Shown: positions 1-12,421, numbered from the stretch's first letter. The stretch: DNA of 64,000 nt from Aquanectria penicillioides (GCA_003415625.1 PYIU01000011.1:1377001-1441000); one strand, 5' to 3'. Notes: a model not told the origin generated them from the sequence alone. A program made the numbers and translations.

Positions 1-391
1 CCTGCTTGTTCTGTTGCGCGTTTCCACCAAGACGAAGATACGCTTCAATTCGAGTAATCCTGACCGCCTGTGGAGCGAATACGTATTTGCTCTCGATGCG
101 AGCCGATGTCCAGCCTCGAGGTGCCGATCTGTCAATCTGAGGAATCAACTGGACCGTGCCTCCACCGCTCAAACGGAGGTTTGCTCTATTTCCAGTATAT
201 CTCTGATATTCACCATTGTAGTTCTTGTCACCAGTGAAAATGTTCCAGTGACTAGTCGCTGGTGGAGAATCCGCATTGCCAGAGAAGTTCGAATACCACA
301 CTGTGTGGAAGCCACCATATGCTGGTGGCTGCCAGGCCAGACCAAGAGTAAGGAGAGAGAGGAAAGCTACCAGGACCGTCTGGTAAGACAT
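1..391 (-). CDS. GH16-type beta-glucanase, secreted, N-terminal part
   Basis: The minus strand opens with ATG at 391 and stays open to the window edge, giving about 130 residues; the rest of the gene lies before base 1. A hydrophobic stretch (FLSLLTLGLA) near residues 9-18 looks like a secretion signal. The following sequence has the look of fungal GH16 concanavalin-A-fold glucanases: a W-x-I-F-T-G-D-K stretch, NGE-x-Q-x-Y, and the strand motif WTSARIESK ahead of the catalytic region. The catalytic E-x-D-x-(x)-E motif itself would be outside the window. Known family role: hydrolysis or transfer on beta-1,3/1,4-glucans in cell wall or plant material. Its neighbour, an acetylesterase, also acts on plant polysaccharide, though the genes are 1.5 kb apart. 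Confidence 0.75.
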   Translation of the reverse strand, partial: MSYQTVLVAFLSLLTLGLAWQPPAYGGFHTVWYSNFSGNADSPPATSHWNIFTGDKNYNGEYQRYTGNRANLRLSGGGTVQLIPQIDRSAPRGWTSARIESKYVFAPQAVRITRIEAYLRLGGNAQQNKQ

Positions 392-1856
392 AGCCGGATA
401 GACAAGTTAGCGTGGCTGCTTGCGAGCTCAAAGAAAAATAAGTGATGGGGTGAAATAACCTGGGTGGGTGACCAACCTGCAGTTATAACCTTCCAGCCCA
501 AGCACCATGGGCGGTGGGACGGAGGACTACGGCACGATATCGATGAAACAACCACAAAGCTTCCGATCATGGACCGCAGCGTGCCACGGAGGGTCTCGAT
601 TCATGGCCGAGGACGACGTCTAGACTGGCCAAGACATCAATGGCTGAGTCGCAGTTGGACCGGAACGCCAAATGAGGACAAAGGTTGATGCCAAGGAGGA
701 CCGGACAATGTAGCTTAAACCAAACATTTTCTAGCCTTGAAAATGCCATTCACCAGAATGTGGAGGGGCATTCCGCCTCTCGACACCCTAGTGGAGGATT
801 TATTGAAACAGCATTCCGCAAGCCCCCACCAAGGGAGATTCGCCGTGACTGATTTCCTTCGTCTTCAGACTCGTGGGATAGTTGGAGAGAGAAAAACCCT
901 CTAAAGAACGGACAGTCACCTGTCAAAGCTTAATCGCTGAGTGTACGTAGTGTGTAGGCTCAACGTGTCTGAAGAGCGAGACTGTTGAAGAATTTTCCTT
1001 CTTTTTCCTTTCTAATCAACTCGTGGATTTTTTGTTCTTTTCAGGTTTAATCATTGCGGCTCCCATGTCAAATTTCTTCCTCGTCCAAATCGAGATGAAA
1101 AAAAAAAAAAAAAAAAAAAAGAAGAGAATTGCAACTGAGAATAATGGATCGAATTCTCATTTAGTTACGGGGCTGCAATGGATCGACCGACGCACTCCCA
1201 TCTTTGTATGATCAACTTATCCAAATATGCAGTCTTGCATTCCAATGGAGCTCCATACACACACAAAGTCCGAAGGATATTTCAACCTGTGTGTGTTGTC
1301 TTAGGGCCTTACCTAGAAGCCCCTCGTTGAACATCTTTGACATGTGGTTGTCCGTGTGATTTGAACGACTCATGAGTACGCGCCAAGTTGACTTCACGAT
1401 GAACATTTGACAATATCTATAATTATTGATATGGTTATATGAAAACAAGATCATCTGTGGCTTGATGATGTGTTGGTAGATGGGGGGGGGGGTGTCCGTC
1501 TCACAATAAGCCACTATGGCCTCAGTTTCATTGAAATGTGGCCGTCCTGAGCCCAAGGGAAATTGTCTCAAAGTCCCACAGATGCAATGACACCAATATA
1601 CTCAATACCGTCATTTTTATTCCATTGCGGTTGAGTTCTGCTACACTAGCGCCCAGTTATTTTCCCCGCGATGAATGCAATATTCGACATCACAATTGTT
1701 GTTTAGGCCACCTCACACTAATCGTGAGGTGAGCATATTTCTCTCACAAGCAAAAGAAATACATCTTGTTTTCTCTTTTTATTTGTTATTTTCTAAGTTA
1801 TTTTCTAAGTAGAGATAAGCTAGAATCAATGACCAAGAACCTATGCCCCGGCGTCC
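392..1856. other. intergenic, no gene recognised
   Basis: Contains a 23-base A run (1098-1120) and a G run near 1482-1491. Short open frames here have no recognisable domain. It would hold the promoter of the GH16 gene and the 3' region of the acetylesterase. Confidence 0.6.
1098..1120. repeat. poly-A tract (23 nt)
   Basis: Uninterrupted run of A on the plus strand. Confidence 0.95.
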
Positions 1857-2671
1857 TTACTCGTCTCCTGTTGCATACTCCCCGGACCAAATCTTCTCGC
1901 TCAGGAGGCCAGCAGACTCAAACATATTGACGAAATCTGTGCGTTTTTCCAGCAGCAAATCGACAACCATCCTTCCAAATAATCTCTCTCCTAAAGAATT
2001 GAGATGGGTCCTATCGCCGCTGCTGAGGTTGTAGGTGTCTGCATTGGTCTGTCCGATGGCATTGATGTAAGTGGTGCTTGCTTGGTTGAGGTCGAGGTAC
2101 TGCACCCCAACTGCGTCTGCAGCAGCGATGGCCCTTAATCTTTGGTCTTCGAGATTTTGAACAACGGCCCCGCTTGAAAATGTCCGACGGGTGAGAGAGG
2201 TGATGAGAATCTTTCACGCGCATTAGGTTACTGATTTACTTTCACACAAGTGGCAAGAAATGAACGTACTGGAGTGCCTCCGGCAGCCAGGACTTCTTTA
2301 GCCATGGTTTCCAAGTTTGACTGGAATTGACTCAATGAGATGTTTGCTGCCGCTTTTTGGTCGTTGTGTCCAAACTGAATCGTAACAATTGGCTCATAAT
2401 CGGCGGAGTAATTCTTGGCCGCAGCAACGACCGTCCCCCACAGGCCCTGCGAACGGAACGAAACAGTTGTTGCGCCGCTTTTGCCATGGTTTGTGCCATT
2501 GGCTGGCGATTCGAGAAATGATAAAAATCCATCACCCCAGCCTCCATTTACAGCAACTGTGGAGTCTCCAGTGAGGAGAAAGTATGGTGGCTTCTCATTT
2601 TGTTTGCGTAGAGGTGAAGAGAACACCTCACCAATAACCATGGCATGGAGAGCAAGGAAGAAAGGTCTCAT
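1857..2671 (-). CDS. rhamnogalacturonan acetylesterase (SGNH hydrolase)
   Basis: Model: complement(join(1857..2210, 2270..2671)), 251 residues, one 59-base intron (GTACGT...AAAG) that joins P to I in frame. Exon 1 carries block I GDSTVA with the nucleophile Ser, the block II Gly region (SGATT) and block III GHND. Exon 2 carries the block V pair SGDRTHLN, giving the Asp and His of the triad. The length fits fungal rhamnogalacturonan acetylesterases (CE12), which remove acetyl esters from the galacturonate of pectin. The N-terminus (FFLALHAMVIGEV) is hydrophobic, so secretion is likely. A poly-T tract on the coding strand lies about 9-35 bases before the ATG. Confidence 0.88.
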
Positions 2672-2679
2672 GCTGGGCT

Positions 2680-2706
2680 AAAAAAAAAAAAAAAAAAAAA
2701 AAAAAA
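2680..2706. repeat. poly-A tract (27 nt), poly-T upstream of the acetylesterase ATG
   Basis: Read on the minus strand this is a 27-base T run ending 8 bases before the start codon at 2671, an unusually close position for a pyrimidine tract in a fungal promoter or leader. Confidence 0.9.
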
Positions 2707-3661
2707 GCGCAAGAGGCCTTGCAGAAAAATGTTTCACTGGAGCTGAGGGACAAAAGATATTGTGCGAAATATATAGCGCACGGGTTCTCAAAGGCCCTAT
2801 TAATAGATGTCGATTCGCTATTAAATGCCCTGCAATATACAGACAGATACGAGAAACCTGCCAACTCGGCGACTGCTCCACCGAGACCGAGTTTGCCAGA
2901 GCCCAGCTTCAACGATGCGAACCGTCCAAGGAAGCTTAAAAATGCATGTGTGGAGTGACATCAAAGCAGGAAAATTTCCACCAATAATCGCACCTTGGTT
3001 TATTACCTATTCGATGCTCCCCGGACGACGTTCACTCCGAGATCATAGCTGCCCTTGCCTAAATGATGTCTTCCCCTCATCCTGTTGGGCATGTCATTGA
3101 GGGAAGAAAATATTATTCCGCATAACGGAGTGTGGAGAAAAAGAAAAAAGAGGGGTTGCCACACGAAGGCGCATGAAGTCCTGCTGAGTTGGTCCGAGTG
3201 AAATGCCCCGTTGTCCGATTAGTAGAGGCATTAAGGACGGGGGTCACCTTGTGCGCGCTGCCTGTCAATCAGCCAGTTTCTATAATCCGAATGAAGCCGC
3301 TGATTTTGCCTAATCTCAATTCTTGTTGTGTTACCACAAGCCTTCGTAGTGACGCCTAACTGATAATGATTGGGCAGCAAAATCCCCAGAACTTGTTTAT
3401 GAGTATCAATCAAGCCACGTCTATGCGACACCAATACTCTAGACATCAATTTGATCCTACAGTGAATTCAAAATTTCCACACGATGATCTAAAAAACAAA
3501 AACAAAAACAAAGCATTTCTATTCCTAACTCTATTGGCGTAAGATCGCTCGTGGTGTTACTCCATTGCGCTCATCTCGGCAAGATTGTCATGAAAGGGGG
3601 CGTTCAGGAAACCGAGAGCAGAAGTTTATTAACAGGATCTCAAGAATAGATAAACAAGACC
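2707..3661. other. intergenic, no gene recognised
   Basis: Between the acetylesterase start and the permease stop, both minus-strand. Only short frames without recognisable domains; a small A-rich block (caaaaacaaaaacaaa) lies near 3493. Confidence 0.6.
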
Positions 3662-5660
3662 TTAGTGGCCGAACCGGAAGTCCAGCCGCTTGTTTCCTTC
3701 GTCCGTTGTTGTGGCCAGGTAGTGCAGCCTCTCCGACTCCGTCATGGAGTTCCACTTCTTGTCCCGTTGTTTGTTCCTGAGGACATAATACACCTTAGTA
3801 AGGCAATAAAGAACAATATTCATAATGAGGATAGCCAACAACTGGCGGTTTCCGCGCTTGTAGCGTGGAGCGTCATCAGTGCGGTAAATGTTCGAAGCAA
3901 TAATTGCACCGGTTTGAACAAACATGTTGTAGCAAGCGGCTGAGACAGTTCGTGATCGCACACTGTTTGAGTTTCGGGAATTCCAAGCGACTTGGATGGC
4001 ATGGGCTAGACAGACCAATGTCAGTTCGATTTTTGCCCCGAGAACTGGCAGAACTGGGGGCGTAGACGAGGCACTTACGATAGGGATAGGCTAAGATAAG
4101 AGTGGTGACTGCAAAGATGACCCAACGGCTGATAGTTGAGGTGTCAACAACATTCAAGTATATCAAGCAAGGGAGAATCCAGACTTGGCTAAGCATGGCG
4201 ATGAACGTGAGTTCTCCAAAGACCTCCGACATATACGTAAGAATAAGTAGCACAATGATGTGCAGGACAGTCCAGGGAATCGTTAGAAGGTTCGATTGGA
4301 ACGTACTGAATCCAAGTCCCTTGAGTGAGAGAGTCAGGTACTGCTGCTCCGGGGTTGCCGGAATGGCGAAAACAAGGCCAAGAATGTACAATGGCCAAAG
4401 ATCGTAATCGCAGAGACTTTGCCAAAGGAGCTTGGGAGTGATTGGCTCACGATTATGCATGGAGCTCTTTGTTGGATCTTCCCGAATGACTCGGTTAACG
4501 ATGATTATCTCCTCCTTCTTGGTGAACCATCCTTTCTTTCCTCGGAACCAGTGTGCGGTCTGAGTGGGACCAGGAGGCATAAGACCAAACGATAGAACTC
4601 CAACGACAAGGGTGAGGAGGCCATCAATGAGAAAAAGCCATCTCCAGCCAGCATACCCGTGAATACCACGCATCTTGAGCAATCCAGTGGCGAGCAAAGC
4701 TGAGATGATGTCGGCGACACTCATCATCGTCCAAAAGAATGAAAGACGAATTGCCAACTCGTGGTGCTTATAGAAGTACGACAGGTACAAAATGACCTGT
4801 GTATTTGTTAGGATTAGAATATGGTATCGATATCTCTCGGTTTCCTCTCACATCGGGAATGAAGCCTCCCTGTAAAAGACCTAGCAGCGCTCGGCATGCC
4901 AAAAAAGAGCTGCGTCCGCTCAGCCAAAATTGGGCAAATGCAACAACGCTCCAAAGGCACATCTGAGAGGGAATCCACCGATCAGGACCCATCCATTTTG
5001 AAACAAGCTGAGATGGAAGCTCGGCACAGAGAAATGCGAGCTTGAAGACGGTATTTCCGAGATTATAATCTGAATCAGATTAGTTAGGAATGATGAGGAA
5101 ATACATCATGTCGGTTACCAGATGAAACGCACCATTGGTTGAAATTTTAAGGTCATTTAAGAAGTTGTCTGTAAGGGCTTGACTGATATTTGCACGGTCT
5201 AATTCGAGGGCCATGAACATGAGGCAGGCCCAGATCATGATTTTGAAGTCGATTTTTCGAACCAAGGCATTTTCCTCCCTCCAAGTCCATCGTGCAAGTG
5301 GATCGAAACGTCCGATGTTTTCCCTAGTTAATATTTTTAGCTCCTCTCACTCAGTTGATTTCAAGGGATTAGTTAGACATTACCAGTTCGAAGGAGGGTG
5401 GTATTTCTCAGCAGTCGCAGGATCATCGAATACACTGGGCTACCGATATAGTCAGTTGATTACATCATATGCAAGCAGATGTATCTGTAGGGGTAATTTA
5501 TTACTTGAGTTGCAATGGCATCTGGGTCGTAATGCATTCCTCGTTGAAACCAAAACCGCCTCTCTTCGGTGGGAGCGCCAAGCGGAGGAATGGACTCCAC
5601 AGACGTATCGGAATCCGAACCGTCCTTGGCTTGTTTTTCTCTAAGGAGCACTGTAGCCAT
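3662..5660 (-). CDS. MFS permease, Dal5/allantoate (anion:cation symporter) family
   Basis: Model: complement(join(3662..4005, 4079..4796, 4852..5069, 5133..5323, 5384..5439, 5505..5660)), 560 residues. All five introns have GT-AG ends and keep frame; the 56-base exon supplies two bases of a Trp codon. The start MATVLLREK is preferred over an in-frame Met 42 codons upstream because the extra sequence is unlike the family. Features seen: an R-K-I-D-F-K-I-M start to TM1, [10 protein letters not shown] after TM1, an [15 protein letters not shown] loop, LLQGGFIPD, and [10 protein letters not shown] before TM6. Known family members import allantoate, nicotinate, small peptides or carboxylates; the substrate here cannot be read from the sequence. 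A cytosolic N-terminal tail of about 80 residues is acidic and Ser-rich. Confidence 0.85.
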
Positions 5661-8600
5661 ATTTATAGTAGTAAAGTTGCAATGTTGATCGACTAGTCCG
5701 CGGAGATGCTGTGTTCCACACAACTGGTGGGTTCCTTTTATATGATGAGCTGCCGCGGTTGTTCGGAGACGGCGAGGGAACATCACCTCATTGCCGCGGG
5801 TTCTTGTCTATTCCGACTTCGGGAATATCTGGACAAGGGCAGAAAAAAAGAAACAAGGGACATGCTGCCAAACTAGTCTAAGTAACCAAAATATCTGGGA
5901 TGGGGTGGATTTTCGTGGGGGAGAATGCAGCAACCAAACGGGAGCAAGCGGAGATGGCTTCTCGATCGGTGTAGAGGGATTAGTTTTCATGGGTCGATTG
6001 GAAAGTGATTTTTGTCGGATCTCAGGCCTGAGAGGCTGAGATACATGGATCAATATCCGGATTGTAGGTGTGACGGACGTGATATATTGCGTGCTCCAAG
6101 TTTCCTGCCTGTGTTTTGTGTGTCTCTAGGCATCGGTGGATCTAGAGTCAGGACACCCATTGGACGCTCCGGCCCGCAGACAGAGTTCATGGATGCCCTT
6201 CGGGGAGTCCATCGAGAATTCATCGTAATAAGTGGCAAATCCGTGGCGGCCCCAGAGCGGGTTCCCGGGGAAGCACCGGGAGGCCAATTGAGGGGCCAGA
6301 ATTACCAAGGGTCTCGGACTATGGTACAGCCTTTATCGATGGCGCAAGATTGTCGTGAAAGAGAAAAGAAACGGTTGGAGATCTGGACTCTAGGGGGCTT
6401 TGGGAAACTCAGGTATTGATCCGCTGACATTCCCAGCAACAATCTGGGCTGATGCCCTCACTAACATGACACCTCGTTGAAGCCACAACGTAGTAGGATC
6501 CCAATCGGGAGCCCATTCAATCGATGATTGCAGCGAGATTCCCAATGCCGCGATGATGCCATTTGATGCAAAGCGCCTTGAAACACGCAGCCGAAGTGTG
6601 GGGGCGTACCTAGTATTGCACACAGCAATACCAGCAGACGAATTGCGCCATGGTCCCGTTGATAAACGCCATCGGTATTGGAGAGTGGGGTTGTTAGGGG
6701 AAGCCCTGCATCGAGAGCCCATTTCGTTCATCTTCTCACAGATGATGTGACAGCCGGCCTGGGCTTGAAGGATCCAGAGCTTATGATGGCGATATTTCAG
6801 GGGAACGAAGATATGCTCCGTAGATGCGCGCGCTCAACATGTGGTCGGTCGTCGTCAGCCGATGCGAAGGACAGAGTCAACAGTGGAACCAGAAGCATTT
6901 AGAGGCATACTGCCAAGTCATGCGACCCAAACTCCCGGAATTCTGAACCCTGGAATTTGATACAATCACGGAAAGATCAAAAGTGTAGTGTATCCAGTCT
7001 TCAGCCTCATTGCTTGGCATGAAGGCTCATCGCTTGGCAGAGCACCCGAGGACTTGGCTGTGTCTTTGGCCCCGATGTGAGGTGGTGTGGCTTCAGGAAC
7101 TCCACATCGTTTCGGCTTGGATTCCTTACCACACTGAGATCTAGTCGACACAGATTGAAGTTGGAAGTTTTTCTTGTTTATTTTATTATATTTCATCTTC
7201 TCATGTCTTCTCATAGCAGCCGGGGTCTCATGTCAGCCTCCTTGTCCTTGTTCAAGGGTTTCAATCAACTAGGGATCCCGCCTTGCCCTAACACACCAGT
7301 GGAATGCCACTATCACACGTTGGCATGAAACTGGAGCCTCATAAGCCCTTACAGCACAGTCAAATTCGTTGTAGCTGGATTAAATATCTTGATAAGTAAA
7401 TGCAGCTAAAAAAAAAAAAAAGACGACAGCAAATATTAGTGAGCGAGAAAAGGTTCGATTGCCAACTGAGAAACGTAGCAAAGCCCACGGCAATCGAGTG
7501 TGCTCCTCCAACTATACCGAACCACTTTGGGAGATTGGTAGGAGTCTTGACGGTGACTCCGGGCATTGATTATTAGTCAAAGTTCTTCTGCTTGGAGTGA
7601 AGTCATTTTGAGCTGCGATGATGTGCTTCCGATGCATCCTCTATAGCACGATGGAACACAGCTTAAGTTGGCTGGGGCCAACAAGATATTTGTGCCCCCC
7701 CCTAAAAGGAACGCCAAAGATAAGTCGGACTTCCCTTGAATCATTCAATCGAATTGTCGATTACGTGGTGGACAATTCGGCCCCGCAATATCTTTAGTTA
7801 CGGGTAATGATCCGTAGACCCTTTGCGGCTTCCTCGTGACTATGGTCGGACGAACGGCTTTATTTTGCGTCAGAAGTGCCTGATTTATGGCCAACACCTA
7901 TTCAGAACATGCAACATTGAAGCACTGGAGGGCGGGCATGGCTGAACCTGTGATAAGCGACCCCGGACATGCACCCCGAATCATATTGGTTTTCGGGTGC
8001 CAACGTGGTCGGGGGGCGTCATGTGCATGTGAGTGTTCAGTTGGTCTCTAGGTTCTATCGCTTGTGGGAATTGCCGTACTGTGCTGATAAAGATGATGTT
8101 GAATTTCCATGCTTCGCCCCGTGGCCTATCTTGCTACATTCAATGGAGATTATCAAATTCATAATAGCTGTTCCCGCGGGACTCACCCAACCTATCGTTG
8201 CTGTTACGGCGCTGCCAAGGGTGCCACCAATGTCAGTTCAGTCACTGCCGTGCATCCAGCAATTGCGATGACTCGTCGTCGCACGTGTGGACGATTTGCA
8301 GGCACGCAACATCTACCTTGGCACGACCTATTGCATTTTCGACATGGCCCCGGGCGGCATGGCGGTAGCAGGAGGCATCGTTTGTGGAGAGCATCAACAC
8401 TCCTCAACGCACAGCGCAGCCAAACCTGTCGCGAGCACAAACGACGAGATACGAACCCAGACAGTTTGATTATGTGAGACTTCGCAACCTATGCGAAAAG
8501 CCGCCCTGAACAAGAATACGAATACATGTGAGGGCGACGGACAAACTCGAAATATGACTGCAGTGCACTGAGTTGGTTGCGAAGCGAAATCGCTCGTTCA

Positions 8601-8960
8601 AGACTCGACAGGCAGCGGTGATGCATTTCTTCAAATGCATCAGTCAATCCGCGAATTTGGCGATGCTGCTGCCGTCGCAACATCGCCTGATGGCGTTATT
8701 TCGCATATCAGCGCACTGGTAGGCGTCGATTGCGAATCCTCAACCACCAAATTTCAATCGTGAGTATGAGTGAGCGAAGTGAAGCGGGGGGCTGATGAAT
8801 TCAAGCCGCTGACTGGCTTTCGTCCGAGCAAAAGTTGGCGCTTAGTAAAGCCTTGCCTTGGCGGCTTGGCCTTGTCTTGTTTGCTGCAAATCCGCACATT
8901 GCAGGTAACGACGAAAGAGACTCAACTCAACAAGCCGACGTCAGCAGCAACGCATCTCCA
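5661..8960. other. long gene-poor stretch
   Basis: About 3.3 kb without a gene I can support. Minus-strand frames at 6390-6731 (113 codons) and at 5808-6053, and plus-strand frames at 7969-8477, have no recognised domain and no convincing splice chain. A frame near 6898 (-) begins like a short signal peptide (MLLVPLLTLSFASAD) but stops after about 33 codons. A 13-base A run lies near 7408. Decayed genes or non-coding RNA cannot be excluded. Confidence 0.5.
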
Positions 8961-8961
8961 A

Positions 8962-9018
8962 CACAACTCCATCACAGCTCCATCACAGCTCCATCACAAC
9001 TCCATCACAACTCCATCA
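8962..9018. repeat. 11-base tandem repeat, about 5 copies
   Basis: Unit acaactccatc / acagctccatc repeated head to tail, followed by degenerate cgtcacctca-type repeats. It lies about 110-170 bases before the start codon of the regulator at 9130, so it falls in that gene's promoter or 5' leader. Confidence 0.85.
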
Positions 9019-9055
9019 CGTCACGTCACCTCACGCCACGTCACCTCACCTCAAC

Positions 9056-9090
9056 TCGCATCGCATCGCATCGCATCGCATCGCATCGCA
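9056..9090. repeat. pentanucleotide repeat (tcgca)n, about 7 copies
   Basis: Perfect 5-base repeat directly before the regulator at 9130, separated from its ATG by about 40 bases. Confidence 0.9.
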
Positions 9091-9129
9091 TTGTAACACA
9101 TCAACTCCCGCCATCGCCGTCGCTGCATC

Positions 9130-9368
9130 ATGGCATCGATGCCCATCAAGCTCAACAAGACGTGCGACCAGTGCAGGCATCGCAAGATCCGGTGCATCGG
9201 TAATTAGGGCCCTGCTATCTGCAACCGCAGTCGCGCGCAACCCATTCTAGATCTGACTTTGTTCATCTCGTAGTCGTTGCCACAACCCCAGGCATGCCGC
9301 CCAGCTGCGTATATTGTGCTGTGAGAGAACCCCCTGCAATTCGCCCACTGAGTGAAGAGAAGGAGTGG

Positions 9369-9414
<46 letters not shown>

Positions 9415-12058
9415 TAGCAGAATAACTTATTAGAAAAACAAAAACAATCAAGATTTGGACAAACTACTTACATGCTTGCATTCCCAGAAACGTGGTGACC
9501 CGTGTCACTTTAGCGTCTTTCGCCGCAAAGCACGCGTCAAGGGTTGGTGTGCCTTGCTCTATCGGCTTCTCTCCTGATGATGCCATCCGGTGGCTTCGTT
9601 GACTTGGCTGACTTAGCTTCCAGTCCCAGACCTTCTCCCTGCCAGTTCGCAGCCCCAGCTCCAATCCAACTCGGTCTTGAATGATACCTTCATCGATCGC
9701 GTGCTGCAGTACGGCCCGCAGGAGGTTGTCCCTTATGATGAACCTCACATCATCAAGGTGCGCTCATCTATAAACCCCGTCGCATAAAACCCAGTCATCT
9801 CTTCTGCTCCTATTGACTTTGGCCCCCTATTCACTCTTGCAGGCCACAAATGAACAGGGTGAGCACCCTAAGCGCCTTTACCACCTCTGGCCGCAGCCTC
9901 AACATTCTGACTCGGCCGCAGTTCCAACCTCGGGCTTGAGCTTCTTCTCCGATGTCTGGGTGGACTCGCTCACCGAGAAAATTGCCACCCCTCGCCTACG
10001 AACGGTGGTGGAGAGGTTGGACAATTTCATCCTAACTCGCCTCCGCCACACGAGTGAATCTCCATGGGCCCCGATTCAGTTCAGGAAGCCCTTGCAAGAA
10101 GGCCATGTCTCGGCCGAGCAAGCGAAATCATATCTTCAAGGTAAATTCCAATCTGGCACTCAAACACTTGTCGCTGCCCCAAATATCCCACCCCCCTCTA
10201 ACATAAAATACAGCATATTTCACAAATTTGCACCCCGTGTACCCCTTCCTTGACAAAGATGACTTTCTACGCAAATGTTCTTGTAGCAATCTTCCAAAAT
10301 TCTTGTCAGAAACCCCAGCCTTTTCCGCCTTATATCACGCTGTTCTCGCACTAGGTAGTCAATATTTTCAAGGCGGAAGCTTCCAACCTGGGACTGGTAA
10401 GGCCTGGGAACTCTTCCAGGTATCCTTGGGGCACATGACTGAAATAATAGTGCCAAGAGAATCCCTTGAAAACCTACAGGTATTTTCTTCCCCCCTCCGA
10501 CCACGCCAGTACTGATACTTCAATTCAACCTCAGGCTCTTACAGCTATGGTATGCCCTTGACCCAACAGAAACAAAGAGCTGTGAAACATGTGTTCTTTT
10601 AGAAGCTCTAACCTATGGTTCATAGTCTATATTCGCAATGAATACCTGCTGTCTTCAAGTCGACGATGCTCTCATATCACAAGCCGCTAGAATGGCTTAC
10701 GTGCTCCGTTTTCACAAAAGCTCCAACTCAGAGACGACGCCATTGAAGACATTTTGGGTCATCTACGCTTTGGAAAAGCAGGAGGCCTTCCACAATCGTT
10801 GCAGCTCAGTATGTTGTTTCTCTATTACTCTCATTCAACTTCTCTTTGATTTTTTTTTTTAGCCCTATGTGCCTTATTGGGTTTGGGGGGCAGTTGGATA
10901 ACTAGTTATGCTTCCAGATGATACCCGATGAAGATATCGGTTGCATGATTCCTCTAGTTCCTGAATCCGAGTTTGGAAACTTTAATTGGTTCCTCGCCTT
11001 CATTCGTCTTGGAAGAATCTCCTCCATTACCTACACGACCCTGTTCTCTGTCAGTGCAGCACTAAGGTCACCCGAGTCATATCAAGCTGCTATCAATCAT
11101 GTTCGTGGCCTTTTGGAAGACTGGCGACTTTCTATCCCTGTAGAGTACAGGCCTGGAGACTACAAGCACTTTATCGAAGTCGGGACGCCCAGCATCAGGC
11201 TGATTGCTCTGCAGGAGCACTACACTTACTATAATTTGATGATTGCTGTCGAGCGGCTCTCGCTCCACATTGGTCAGGAGACGGAGCACAAGCGTCAATT
11301 GAGCAGGCAGAGGTTGATGAACACTGCGAGAACGGTTATCGAGCTGACTCGTTACATTGATGCTGGACCCCATGTCCCTGTGTTGTATGGCATATCTATT
11401 CCTATAATCAGCTTTGTATGCGTTACTAACATGGAGATCCAGTGTCTTGCTCATCATGCCACTCTCGGCCATGTTCATTCTATTTGACTTTGTCGTCCAT
11501 AATCCGCATCACCGCGAATCAAGGACGAACTTGTCACTCCTAGACTCAGCAGCGGGATATTTCAGCCTCATAGAAACCGCGTCAGAGGGTGTCCTCCCTG
11601 GGAGCCTGTTATCCGACTTTGCCCAAATTGCCAGGGAGTATTACTGTACTGAGCAGCTGGCTCAGGTTGCAGATTCCCGGATGCAACATGATGTAGCATC
11701 TTCAGAAGCTCCCCAGGGTGTCGCTTATTCTGACAACGTGGCTTGTAAGACAGGCACAGCGGATCTGCCAAGCTCTTCAGGCAAGCAGCCTCTCAGGGAA
11801 TCTTCGCAGAACAATTCCGACCAGACATCCCTATTATCAGTTGAACAGGATGTCGCCAATGTGACGCTAGACGCTGCAACAATTTATGACGACCTCAACT
11901 ACCCCACACCGTCTAATTTTGAAGCTGCAACGGATATTCAAATGTCAGAAACAGGTGATTTTAGGGCCATGTTTGGCTGGGTATTCCCTGAGTGGAACAT
12001 GAGCTCCGCTGATTTAGAATCTCTTGATGCGAGAGGAACCACTGGATCTTTGAATTAA
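9130..12058 (+). CDS. Zn2Cys6 transcription factor with fungal-specific TF domain
   Basis: Model: join(9130..9199, 9274..9320, 9488..9542, 9630..9757, 9843..10140, 10214..10479, 10535..10549, 10626..10808, 10918..11384, 11443..12058), 714 residues, nine introns. The zinc cluster is assembled across the first three exons: Cys12, 15, 22, 35, 38 and 45 (CDQCRHRKIRC, SCVYCAKRGDPC). The middle region (HPVYPFLDKDDF, then ALTAMSIFAMNTCCLQ, then EAFHNRCSS) matches the fungal-specific regulatory domain. MPLSAMFILFDFVVHNP is a conserved C-terminal block. The exon of only 15 bases (ALTAM) is needed for the conserved block. The exon 3/4 junction (9542/9630) is the least certain. Intron 2 contains a 44-base A run. 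It converges on the ABC transporter, so control of the pump is possible but unproven. Confidence 0.82.
9369..9412. repeat. poly-A tract (44 nt) inside intron 2 of the regulator
   Basis: Longest homopolymer in the window. It lies between the donor at 9321 and acceptor at 9487, inside the split zinc-finger coding region. Confidence 0.95.
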
Positions 12059-12421
12059 GGTAGAGATTCCGATGATCAACACTAGAATGCCGTCTCTAAA
12101 CTGACTTTTTTTTTTTGGATCCTGTAAATGTTACTTGGCTTGAGTAAATAAATTACTTGTATTCGATCTAATACATTTCTTGAATCACAGACCCTCCTTC
12201 TCTCTGGATATCTGCCACTGCCCGTTGATGAGATCGAGTTCCGGTAACTGATCCTTTTGAAAAACAGAATTTACAATGCATTAAGTAAACGTAGAAATGT
12301 TGAACAGGTTATGAAATTTACTTCTAGCCTCTATACGCCCCAAAAGCTCCTCGAAAAGACGAACCTCTAATTATTACTCCATCGAAATATTGACAGTCAA
12401 TGCAATATCCGCCTTGTTCTA
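12059..12421. other. convergent intergenic region
   Basis: Shared 3' region between the plus-strand regulator and the minus-strand ABC transporter. AT-rich with a T run near 12107; no gene seen. Poly(A) signals of both genes should be here. Confidence 0.6.

Noticed and set aside
14..445. Plus-strand frame of 143 codons
   Set aside because: It is the complement of the GH16 gene on the minus strand, which has a signal peptide and family motifs.
2680..2706. Poly-A tail of a retroposed sequence
   Set aside because: No target-site duplication or element body next to it; the run lies in the leader of a normal intron-containing gene.
6390..6731. Minus-strand 113-codon frame in the gene-poor stretch
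   Set aside because: No domain, no splice chain, and the surrounding frames change composition without pattern.
7969..8477. Overlapping plus-strand frames of 100-122 codons, some with several cysteines
   Set aside because: No secretion signal in frame and no family match that I can defend; composition explains the open frames.
8962..9090. Possible CRISPR-like array
   Set aside because: The units are directly adjacent short tandem repeats without spacers, and this is a fungal nuclear genome.
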